Part shown: positions 56,949-64,000 of the stretch, in pieces
Numbering within the stretch: the first letter of the stretch is position 1
Layout of the letters: each line of letters starts with the position of its first letter
Source: Microvirga terricola
GTDB lineage: Bacteria > Pseudomonadota > Alphaproteobacteria > Rhizobiales > Beijerinckiaceae
NCBI RefSeq assembly: GCF_011777495.1
Contig: NZ_JAATJS010000003.1
Coordinates: forward strand, 372,001 to 436,000
Length of the DNA stretch: 64,000 nucleotides
Reading direction: 5' to 3'
Position numbers and translations under genes: made by a program
Notes under the pieces: model-generated
Databases searched by the model: none
Seen by the model: the letters and a program-made list of their open reading frames with translations, nothing else
Told to the model about the DNA's origin: nothing

Positions 56949-57845
56949 CTATTCCGTCTCCAGCGCGTTCCAGAACCGCCGCACGATGGCGCGTTCGTTG
57001 GCGAGGTAGCGGTAGAGCCGGATTTCGACGCTGAGATCCCACGACGTATCGGCGGCGCGAACCAGGCGGCCGGCGGCGAGGTCATCGACGAGAATGCTTT
57101 CCGGAATCCAGGCGAGGCCCCAACCTTCGATCGCCATGGCTTTCAGTCCTTCCGACACCGTGTTCTCGTAAACCGGGAGACGTTTGAGCGGGCGCTGCTC
57201 GAAAAGGTTCGTGAGCGCGTGTCCGAAGAACGCGCCGGGGCCGTAGGCGAGATATCGGACGGGCGCGGTGGCGCCCTCGATGGAGTGGAGGGGGCGTCCT
57301 TCCGCATCCGGCGCGGTAACCGGGATGATGCTCTCCCGACCCAGCGTTTTGTAGGCGAAGCGCGCCGCGTCGATCATCAGCGGCACGGCGGGGTGCGCGT
57401 AGATGAGCAGGAAGTCGCTTTCGCCTTCCGTGAGCGAATTCACATAGGCTTCCATGCTGCTGTTGTCGGCGCTGAGGCGCGTGGAAAGTGTGCCGAACTT
57501 CGGCTCGATGCTGTGCAGCCAGCGCGGGAAGAAGGTGATCGACAGCGTATGCAGGGCGGCGAAACTGAGCGTATTCGCCTTGATGCCCTGGGTGCCGCGA
57601 ACCTCGTTGCGGGCGCGGTTGAGCGTGCCGACGACCTCCTGCGCGATGGGGAGAAAGTCCTGCCCGGCAGGGGTCAAGTGGGCGGGGAAGGTGGCCCGGT
57701 CCACCAGCGTCACCCCGACCCAGGTTTCCAGTTGCTTGATGCGGCGACTGAAGGCGGATTGCGTCACATGGCGCTCCTCCGCCGAGCGGGAGAAGCTCAA
57801 TGTGTTCGCGAGGCTGATAAAGTCCTCAAGCCATTTGATTTCCAT
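56949..57845 (-). CDS. LysR-family regulator (HypT/YjiE-like)
   Basis: A 298-residue LysR-type regulator. The N-terminal helix-turn-helix region (MEIKWLEDFISLANTLSFSRSAEERHVTQSAFSRRIKQLE) is closest in style to HypT/YjiE, the hypochlorite-responsive regulator. HypT senses by Met oxidation in E. coli; that use here is not shown. It is divergent from the D-amino-acid transaminase gene and may control it. An 17-bp dyad with T-N11-A lies in the gap. Confidence 0.88.
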   Translation of the reverse strand: MEIKWLEDFISLANTLSFSRSAEERHVTQSAFSRRIKQLETWVGVTLVDRATFPAHLTPAGQDFLPIAQEVVGTLNRARNEVRGTQGIKANTLSFAALHTLSITFFPRWLHSIEPKFGTLSTRLSADNSSMEAYVNSLTEGESDFLLIYAHPAVPLMIDAARFAYKTLGRESIIPVTAPDAEGRPLHSIEGATAPVRYLAYGPGAFFGHALTNLFEQRPLKRLPVYENTVSEGLKAMAIEGWGLAWIPESILVDDLAAGRLVRAADTSWDLSVEIRLYRYLANERAIVRRFWNALETE

Positions 57846-57920
57846 GCCGCGCTCCGAGTGCTGGCGATCAGGGTTGTTTTGAACGGATTTGGCCGCGACT
57901 CAAGTCAAAACCTTGTCTCA

Positions 57921-57937
57921 CATGCAGGCTCTGCATG
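57921..57937. promoter_or_regulatory. LysR-type T-N11-A dyad
   Basis: CATGCAG-GCT-CTGCATG has perfect arms and contains T-N11-A, the general LysR binding form. It lies between the LysR gene and the transaminase gene. Confidence 0.6.
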
Positions 57938-58029
57938 GGATGGTGCGCAATCCGAATTAGGCAGATAGGACGCCGATCCCTTAGAATTCTCAGCGGCTTA
58001 CCTAATCAATATCGCGAGGAGACGAGATT

Positions 58030-58884
58030 TTGACCCGCATTGCCTATGTCAACGGAGACTTTTTACCTCTGGAGGAGGCCCGCGTCTCCGTTCTCGACCG
58101 CGGCTTCCTGTTCGCCGACGGCATCTACGAGGTCTCCGCAGTGCTGGAGGGCAAACTCGTCGACAACGAGTCGCACCTGATCCGGCTCGAGCGCTCGGTC
58201 GGAGAGATCCAATTGGCAATGCCGGAGACCCGCGAACGCATCGAAGAGATCCAGAAGGAACTGATTGCGCGAAACAGTCTCGTGGAAGGCGTGGTCTATC
58301 TCCAGGTGACGCGCGGCGCGGCTGACCGTGATTTCGCCTTTCCGAAAGGCGTGAAGCCGAGCCTCGTGATGTTCACGCAGGAAAAGAACATCGTTGCCTC
58401 GCCCGCCGCGCAGAAGGGCATTGCGGTGAAGACGCTGCCGGATATCCGCTGGGCACGGCGCGACATCAAGAGCGTGGCCCTTCTCGCTCAAGTGTTGGCG
58501 AAGCAGGCCGCTGTCGAGGCGGGTTGCCAGGAAGCCTGGATGATCGAGGACGGCGAGATCACCGAGGGCGGTTCCTCGACCGTGTTCATCGTCACGAAGG
58601 ACGACGTGGTCGTGACACGCCCGAACTCCAACGCCATTCTCCCGGGCTGCACCCGCAAGGCGCTGCTCGCGCTGGCTGAAGAACGTCAGATCCGCATCGA
58701 GGAGCGTGCGTTCTCGGTGGATGAAGCGCTTGCGGCAAAGGAGGCCTTCATCACCAGCGCGTCGAGCTTCCTGCAGCCGGTCGTGACCATCGACGGCAAG
58801 CAGGTTGCCGACGGCAAGCCCGGCCCGCTGGCGACGCGCCTGCGCGAAATCTACATCGATTTCGCCCGCACCACGGCGCGGTGA
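58030..58884 (+). CDS. dat: D-amino-acid transaminase (class IV)
   Basis: PLP-dependent fold-type IV aminotransferase of 284 residues. The N terminus RIAYVNGDFLPLEEARVSVLDRGFLFADGIYEV is diagnostic. The PLP Lys is in RRDIKSVALLAQVLAKQAA and the Glu pair in MIEDGEITEGGSSTVFIV. It interconverts D-amino acids and 2-keto acids, or builds D-Ala/D-Glu for peptidoglycan. The TTG start follows GAGGAGACG. Branched-chain or 4-amino-4-deoxychorismate activity cannot be excluded. Confidence 0.87.
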   Translation: MTRIAYVNGDFLPLEEARVSVLDRGFLFADGIYEVSAVLEGKLVDNESHLIRLERSVGEIQLAMPETRERIEEIQKELIARNSLVEGVVYLQVTRGAADRDFAFPKGVKPSLVMFTQEKNIVASPAAQKGIAVKTLPDIRWARRDIKSVALLAQVLAKQAAVEAGCQEAWMIEDGEITEGGSSTVFIVTKDDVVVTRPNSNAILPGCTRKALLALAEERQIRIEERAFSVDEALAAKEAFITSASSFLQPVVTIDGKQVADGKPGPLATRLREIYIDFARTTAR

Positions 58885-58900
58885 GGCGCAGCCCGAATTC

Positions 58901-58996
58901 CCTCCCCCTTGTGGGGAGGGCTAGGGTGTCAGCGCCAACATGAATTTGGCGTGGCACTGACGCCCCCATCTCCAACTCCTCCCCACAAGGGGGAGG
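58901..58996. repeat. Inverted-repeat intergenic element
   Basis: 19-bp arms CCTCCCCCTTGTGGGGAGG (58901-58919) and its complement (58978-58996) enclose an inner imperfect stem (GTCAG-CGCCAA / TTGGCG-...-CTGAC). The layout is a long foldable REP/mosaic element of the kind dispersed in Rhizobiales genomes. It lies between convergent genes. Confidence 0.75.
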
Positions 58997-59013
58997 AGGA
59001 CAGCGGGCTCGCG

Positions 59014-60534
59014 CTACGCCCGCGTGAACTCCAGCACGCGGCTGCGATTGAGGAACAGGCCCACCTTGTCGCCCTCAAAGACGAGGCTGGAGCGCTTGGT
59101 CCAGGGGCCGTCCTTTCCGTCCATTAGCAGGCGGTTCTTGCCGAGCGAGGTCAAAGGTGCGCTCACGCGCGCGGGGCCGACGCCGATCTCGAAGCGGTCG
59201 CCGTTGATCGTGAAGGAGGAATGGTAGTCGCGGCAGACCCATTCGCCCTGCACGCGCGACAGGCAATCGTCAGCCTTCACGGGAACAAAGCGTCGAGCCG
59301 CGTGGCCGATTTCGCCCTCGATGGCTTCGCCCGTCCAGCGCAGGCGCATGGGCATGTGGGCGGACAGCGAAACTGACCAACCGTCTTCGGCTTCATAAAG
59401 CGTTTCGCCCGCACCAAGGAAGGTTGCGACGCCTGCCTTCATCTCGAGCCAGAAGGGGCCGGCTTCGGTTACATAGAGGCCATCCGGAATGCGCGCGCTG
59501 CGCGTCGGCAGACTTTCGCCGAGAAGCGCTGCCATCACCTGAAGAGCGAGGCCCGACGGTGCGGTGTCCTCGCGGTTGGAGACGATCACGACGCCCGCGC
59601 GACTTTCGGGATCAAGCAGGAAGTAAGCCTTATAGCCGGCATGCGAACCGCCGTGGCCGACGAGGCGCTTGTCGCCGAGCCGTGACCAGGCGAGGCCGAG
59701 GCCGTATTGCGTTTCGCGTCCATCGGCGAGCGTGCGTGGCGCGCCCTGGCGCTTCAGCAAACCAGCGCCGGGGCCGCGATCACCGAGAACCGTTTGCAGC
59801 CAAATCGCGAGGTGCCGCGCGCTGCCGGTGAGACTGCCCGATGCCGAGAGATGCAGGCCCGCCGTGCCGAGTTGCCAGCCGGTTTCCGATTTCCAGTAGC
59901 CGGGCACGAGACCCGCCACCGGATCGAACCACAATTCCGGCGCGCGGATGTTGATGCCGAGCGGCTTGGAGATGTGCTCCTGTACGAGATCGTCGAAGAG
60001 AAGCCCCTTGTCCTTCAGCGCGGTTTCGACGAGGCGGTAACCGGTGTTGGAATAAGAAATCTCGTGACCGGCCGGGAAATTCACCGCTGCAAGGTTACCG
60101 AGAAAGTCGAGGATCGGCTGGGCCTCCGTTGCGGTGTGCACGGAAATGCCGAGAAGTGAGAGCGTGTCGCGCACGTCCGGCAGGCCACCGGTCATGTCGA
60201 GTGCACGCCCAACCGTCACATCCGCCATCGGCCCGCGCAGGAAAGACAGATGCGCTCCGAGGCGATCATCGAGCCCGATCTTATCCTCATGGCGCAATGC
60301 CATCGCGGCGAGGATATGCTTGGTGATGGAGGCGTAGCGCACCACGCTCTTAGTGGAGAACGGCGCACCGGTCGCAAGATTCTCGAGCCCGCCCGCAGCC
60401 TCGGCGCGAATGTCGTTCTCGTCGAACACGACGACCGCGCCGCCGGGATCGCCCTCACGCTTCCAGGCATCGGTGATCCGGCTCGCAGCCTCGGCGGCGG
60501 CGGACCAATGCAGGGAGGGGGCGGCGTCCATCAT
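59014..60534 (-). CDS. dap: D-aminopeptidase-like serine hydrolase (DAP)
   Basis: A 506-residue penicillin-recognising serine hydrolase. The catalytic motifs are S69-x2-K72 (SITK), Y161-x-N163 (YSN) and H295-G-G297. They match the Ser62, Tyr153 and His287 positions of Brucella/Ochrobactrum D-aminopeptidase with an offset of seven to eight residues. The C-terminal beta-barrel domains (WFLEMKAG-type and HSSFTINGDRFEIGVG) are present. It removes D-amino acids from the N terminus of peptides. No signal peptide is visible. It lies just before a dipeptide ABC importer in the same direction. Confidence 0.9.
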   Translation of the reverse strand: MMDAAPSLHWSAAAEAASRITDAWKREGDPGGAVVVFDENDIRAEAAGGLENLATGAPFSTKSVVRYASITKHILAAMALRHEDKIGLDDRLGAHLSFLRGPMADVTVGRALDMTGGLPDVRDTLSLLGISVHTATEAQPILDFLGNLAAVNFPAGHEISYSNTGYRLVETALKDKGLLFDDLVQEHISKPLGINIRAPELWFDPVAGLVPGYWKSETGWQLGTAGLHLSASGSLTGSARHLAIWLQTVLGDRGPGAGLLKRQGAPRTLADGRETQYGLGLAWSRLGDKRLVGHGGSHAGYKAYFLLDPESRAGVVIVSNREDTAPSGLALQVMAALLGESLPTRSARIPDGLYVTEAGPFWLEMKAGVATFLGAGETLYEAEDGWSVSLSAHMPMRLRWTGEAIEGEIGHAARRFVPVKADDCLSRVQGEWVCRDYHSSFTINGDRFEIGVGPARVSAPLTSLGKNRLLMDGKDGPWTKRSSLVFEGDKVGLFLNRSRVLEFTRA

Positions 60535-60556
60535 GATCTCCTTGGAACTTTTTCTT

Positions 60557-61297
60557 TTATGCGGGCTCTTCGAGGTCCACGCTCAGCGCGCGTAGCTCCG
60601 ACGTGTGCGGGTGCTGAGTCTTTCCGGCGCGCAGATCCTCGGCGCTGATTACTTCGACCATCTGCCCGCCGAGCATCACGCCGACCGTCGGGCAGAGATG
60701 CGACACGACGGCAAGGTTGTGACTCACCAGAATGTAGGTGAGGTTTCGCCGCTCGCGCAGATCCGCGAGAAGGTTGAGGATTTCCGCCTGCACCGATACG
60801 TCGAGCGCGCTCGTTGGCTCGTCGAGCAGCAGCACTTCCGGCTCTGCGATCAGCGCGCGGGCAATCGCCACGCGCTGGCGCTGGCCGCCGGAGAGCTGGT
60901 GCGGATAACGGAAGCGAACGGCGTTGGGCAGGGCGACCTCGGCGAGCACGGTCTCGATCCGTCGCTCGATATTGTCCATGCCATGAACGAGAAGCGGCTC
61001 ACTCAAAATGCGGTCGATGGTCTGGCGCGGATGCAGCGATCCATAAGGATCCTGAAACACCATCTGCACCTTGCGGAAAAACGCCTTGTCGCGGCGCGGG
61101 CCAACGCTCTCGCCGTCGATGGCGATGCGCCCGGTCCATGCGCCGTTGAGGCCCGAAAGCGCCCGCAAGACGGTCGATTTTCCCGAGCCGCTCTCGCCGA
61201 CGATGCCGAAGCTGCCGCCAGCGGGAACGTTGAGAGAAACGCCCTTGACCACCTCGTTATCGCCGAAGCGGACGCGAAGCTGTTCGACCTCGATCAT
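60557..61297 (-). CDS. Dipeptide ABC transporter ATPase (DppF-like)
   Basis: A 246-residue ATPase with Walker [10 protein letters not shown], signature [15 protein letters not shown] and Walker [13 protein letters not shown]. The start at 61297 overlaps the previous stop (ATGA). An upstream ATG at 61309 is an alternative. It is the last transporter gene, 22 bp before the D-aminopeptidase gene. Confidence 0.93.
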   Translation of the reverse strand: MIEVEQLRVRFGDNEVVKGVSLNVPAGGSFGIVGESGSGKSTVLRALSGLNGAWTGRIAIDGESVGPRRDKAFFRKVQMVFQDPYGSLHPRQTIDRILSEPLLVHGMDNIERRIETVLAEVALPNAVRFRYPHQLSGGQRQRVAIARALIAEPEVLLLDEPTSALDVSVQAEILNLLADLRERRNLTYILVSHNLAVVSHLCPTVGVMLGGQMVEVISAEDLRAGKTQHPHTSELRALSVDLEEPA

Positions 61298-62124
61298 GAT
61301 TGCAGCCATGCGGCGTCGCGGCTCAGCACCGGCAGACGCGGTTTGGGATGGGTGAGGGAGGGCAGGCAGTTGAGAAGCCCCTTGGTGTAGGGGTGCTTCG
61401 CCTGCGCGAGGGTACCTGCGGAAAGCTCTTCCATCACGCGGCCGGAATACATGACCGCGACGCGGTCGCAGAAATGCGAGACGAGCGGCAGATCGTGGCT
61501 GATGAGAATGAGGCCCATGCCGCGCTTCGACACGAGGTCTTCCATCAGGCGCAGGATTTCCGCCTGCACGGTCGCGTCGAGCGCGCTCGTCGGTTCGTCG
61601 GCGATGAGAAGGGCGGGATCGGGCGCGAGCATCATGGCGATCATGACACGCTGGCCCATGCCGCCCGACACCTCATGCGGATAGAGATCGCACACGCGAC
61701 GCGGATCGCGGATGCGGACCTGATCGAGCAGATCGACCGCCGCCTCCAGCGCCTCCTTGCGGCTGCCGCCCTTGTGCTGCCGCCAGGATTCGGCCACCTG
61801 CCGGCCGATGGTCATGACCGGGTTCAGCGAATACTTCGGGTCCTGAAGGATGAAGCCCGCTCGCTTGCCGCGAAGGCCGCGCATGGCGCGCTCGTCGGCC
61901 TTCAGGATGTCGACGCCGTCGAAGCTGAGGCGGTCTGCGGTGATACGCGCGTTCTGCGGCAGAAGCCGCATGAGGGCGCGCGCGGTGAGCGACTTGCCGG
62001 ATCCGCTTTCGCCGACGATGCCGAGCTTTTCCGTTCCGATCTGGAACGAGACGCCGCGCACGGCCTCAAAGGTTCCGGTGCGTGTCGCGAAGGAGACGCG
62101 GAGATTTTGAATATCGACCAGCAT
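61294..62124 (-). CDS. Dipeptide ABC transporter ATPase (DppD-like)
   Basis: A 276-residue ATPase with Walker [10 protein letters not shown], signature VSGGMGQRVMIAMML and Walker [13 protein letters not shown]. Its C terminus carries the Dpp-type region HPYTKGLLNCLPSL. The start shares one base with the permease stop. Confidence 0.93.
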   Translation of the reverse strand: MLVDIQNLRVSFATRTGTFEAVRGVSFQIGTEKLGIVGESGSGKSLTARALMRLLPQNARITADRLSFDGVDILKADERAMRGLRGKRAGFILQDPKYSLNPVMTIGRQVAESWRQHKGGSRKEALEAAVDLLDQVRIRDPRRVCDLYPHEVSGGMGQRVMIAMMLAPDPALLIADEPTSALDATVQAEILRLMEDLVSKRGMGLILISHDLPLVSHFCDRVAVMYSGRVMEELSAGTLAQAKHPYTKGLLNCLPSLTHPKPRLPVLSRDAAWLQS

Positions 62125-63026
62125 CAGCGTTGCTTCGGATCGAGGACGTCACGCAGGCCGTCGCCCAGGAAGTTGAAGGCAAGAGAGGCCATGAAGATGG
62201 CGAGGCCGGGAATGGTCGGCACCCACCATTGCTCGAAGATGAACCGCTTGGCGGTTGCGATCATCGCGCCCCATTCGGGAGACGGCGGCTGTGCGCCCAT
62301 GCCGAGGAAGCCGAGGCTCGCGGCAGTGATGATGATCGAACTCATGTCGAGGGTGATGCGCACGATAAGGCTCGGAACGCAGAGCGGCGCGATGTGCCGC
62401 AGCACGATGCGCCCCGCCGGAGCGCCCGTGAGGCGGCAGGCGGCGACGAAGTCGCTGTTGCGCACGGTCATCGTTTCCGCGCGGGCAAGGCGGGCATAAG
62501 GCGGCCATGCGGTGAGCGCGATAGCGAGAACGGCGCTTTCGACGCCGGGCTTGAGCGCCGCGACGAAGGCGAGCGCGAGGATCAGGCGTGGGAAGGCGAG
62601 AAAGACGTCCGTGACGCGCATGAGAATGCGGTCCACTGTGCCACCCGCATAGCCCGCGACGCAGCCGACAGCGAGGCCGAGGGGCGCGACGAGGACCACG
62701 ACGGCGATCACCATGCCGAGCGTCACCCGCCCGCCATAGAGAATGCGCGAGTAGATGTCGCGGCCCAGCTCATCCGTGCCAAACCAGTGTGCGGCGGAGG
62801 GCTTCGCAAGGCGATTGGTGAGATCCTGCACGCCCGGATCGTGCGTCGCCAGAAGCGGCGCGGCGAGCGACAGGAGAACGAACGCCACGACGACGACGAG
62901 GCCGATCATCGCGAGCGGGTTGGAACGAAGATCGAGCCAGGCGCGGTAGCGCCGCCCCCAGGCGGCTTGAGAGCGTGACGCGGGAGTTTCGTCCAGCAGC
63001 CACGCGCGGGAAAAGGAAGCACTCAT
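62124..63026 (-). CDS. Dipeptide ABC permease (DppC-like)
   Basis: A 300-residue permease with about six membrane segments. It has HWFGTDELGRDIYSRILYGGRVTLG and the EAA loop ARAETMTVRNSDFVAACRLTGAPAGRIVLRHI. It overlaps the DppB-like gene by four bases. Confidence 0.93.
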   Translation of the reverse strand: MSASFSRAWLLDETPASRSQAAWGRRYRAWLDLRSNPLAMIGLVVVVAFVLLSLAAPLLATHDPGVQDLTNRLAKPSAAHWFGTDELGRDIYSRILYGGRVTLGMVIAVVVLVAPLGLAVGCVAGYAGGTVDRILMRVTDVFLAFPRLILALAFVAALKPGVESAVLAIALTAWPPYARLARAETMTVRNSDFVAACRLTGAPAGRIVLRHIAPLCVPSLIVRITLDMSSIIITAASLGFLGMGAQPPSPEWGAMIATAKRFIFEQWWVPTIPGLAIFMASLAFNFLGDGLRDVLDPKQR

Positions 63027-64000
63027 CGTACGCGCGGGTCCAGTTGCCGATAGACGGCATCGGCGAGAAGGTTGAGACCGACATAAACGAGGCCGACCAG
63101 AAGGGTGGCGCCCATCACGGGATTCATGTCGGCATTCATGAGGGAAACGGTGAGGTACTGTCCAAGGCCCGGCCAGCTGAAGACCGTCTCGGTGACGACC
63201 GCGCCCTCGAGCAGGCCTGCATAGGTCAGCGCCAGCACGGTGACGAGCTGCACGCCCACATTCGGGAAGGCATGGATCCAGATCACGGACATGGACGAGA
63301 GGCCCTTCGCGCGAGCCGTGATGACATATTCACCGCGCAGCGCGTCAAGCATGAAGGCGCGGGTCATGCGCGTGATGTAGGCCATGCTGAAATAGGCCAG
63401 GATGCAGACCGGCTGCACCATGTGCGCCAGCGCGTCCCAGAAGGCGTCCCAGTCGCCCGCGATGATCGAGTCGACGGTCAACAGGCCCGTGACATGCGGG
63501 ATCATGTCCTGAAACACGATGTCCTGCCGCCCCGGTCCCGGCGCGATGCCGAGCGCCGCGTAGAACACGAGCAGGCTGATCATCGCCAGCACGAACACGG
63601 GAAGAGAGTGACCCGCGAGGCAGACCACGCGGATCGCTTGGTCGATCCACGTGCCCTGTTTGACTGCGGCCCACACGCCGAGCGGAATGCCGATGAGCGC
63701 GGCGACGATGACCGCCGCCGTGGCAAGCTCCAGCGTTGCCGGGAAATACCGGGCGATGTCGCTGATCACCGGATTTTTCGTCAGGATGGAGCGGCCCAGA
63801 TCGCCGTGCAGCAATTGCACCACATAGTGGAAGAATTGCATGAGGATCGGCTGATCCAGGCCCATTTCCAGACGGGCCCGCTCGACCACCTCCTGAGGCG
63901 CGTTGTCGCCCACCGCCGCGATGACCGGGTCGATGGGCATCACGCGCCCGATGAGGAAGGTGATGATGACAAGCCCCAGCAGTGTGAGGCCGACGCTGGC
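63023..64000 (-). CDS. Dipeptide ABC permease (DppB-like), start outside the window
   Basis: The frame is open to the right edge, where it reads LTLLGLVIITFLIGRVMPIDPV, the usual N-terminal region of DppB. About six membrane segments follow, with the EAA loop ARAKGLSSMSVIWIHAFPNVGVQLV. The binding protein of this importer is probably just beyond the window. Confidence 0.92.
   Translation of the reverse strand, partial: ASVGLTLLGLVIITFLIGRVMPIDPVIAAVGDNAPQEVVERARLEMGLDQPILMQFFHYVVQLLHGDLGRSILTKNPVISDIARYFPATLELATAAVIVAALIGIPLGVWAAVKQGTWIDQAIRVVCLAGHSLPVFVLAMISLLVFYAALGIAPGPGRQDIVFQDMIPHVTGLLTVDSIIAGDWDAFWDALAHMVQPVCILAYFSMAYITRMTRAFMLDALRGEYVITARAKGLSSMSVIWIHAFPNVGVQLVTVLALTYAGLLEGAVVTETVFSWPGLGQYLTVSLMNADMNPVMGATLLVGLVYVGLNLLADAVYRQLDPRVR

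Overview
The window is GC-rich, densely coded DNA from an alphaproteobacterium, most likely of the order Hyphomicrobiales (Rhizobiales). Supporting this are the atm1-psd-pssA and maf-yacG-tRNA-Phe order, the imuA-imuB-dnaE2 mutasome with a GTTC-N7-GTTC LexA box, a LuxR/LuxI pair, and many Rhizobiales-type ABC transporters. I cannot name the genus from sequence alone. No rRNA, insertion sequence or CRISPR array is visible.

Layout. 1-3.9 kb: end of an Atm1-type ABC exporter, phospholipid synthesis (psd, pssA), maf, yacG and tRNA-Phe. 4-11.2 kb: a lipoprotein, two convergent DUF937 proteins, a LuxR/LuxI quorum-sensing pair with a small ORF overlapping the end of luxI, a DUF2945 protein, an ankyrin protein, an L,D-transpeptidase and a tyrosine-phosphatase-like protein. 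11.2-16.8 kb: tyrS and a copper operon (copA, a ferredoxin-type reductase, cueR) with a CueR-type operator in front of copA. 17-21 kb: EEP hydrolase, beta-class GST, glycosyltransferase, RidA, rnk and tRNA-Ser(GCT).

21.1-24.3 kb is a small genomic island at the 3' end of tRNA-Ser. It has a truncated integrase, a multi-spanning membrane protein coupled to an acyltransferase, and a small HExxH protein. It ends in an imperfect copy of the tRNA 3' end. Paired 9-mers lie about 80 bp inside both ends and look like integrase arm sites. A decayed AAA+ ATPase fragment follows.

25-34.6 kb is an oxyanion/periplasm block: a membrane-anchored GSDH-cytochrome c fusion, a rhodanese-ChrB fusion, the chromate transporter ChrA, a DUF1259 protein, a YncE-like propeller, an MFS transporter and an OprB-type porin. 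34.6-42.3 kb is a seven-gene operon on the minus strand: an oligopeptide/nickel-type ABC importer, a luciferase-like monooxygenase and two AhpD-like proteins. It resembles clusters known only by locus-tag names (KPN_01854/01858 and Avi_7169/7170). Its promoter region and that of the SOS mutasome share three copies of a 16-bp dyad.

42.5-48 kb is imuA-imuB-dnaE2 (damage-inducible translesion synthesis). 48-53.3 kb: an EamA transporter, unknown proteins, and an aldehyde oxidation set (Fis/GAF regulator, aldehyde dehydrogenase, DUF779). 53.3-55.4 kb: uxuA with an autoregulated GntR regulator. 55.5-58.9 kb: OsmC, a rhodanese, a HypT-like LysR and a D-amino-acid transaminase. 59-64 kb: a D-aminopeptidase-like serine hydrolase followed by a dipeptide ABC importer that runs off the right edge. 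Together with the transaminase this suggests scavenging of D-amino-acid peptides.
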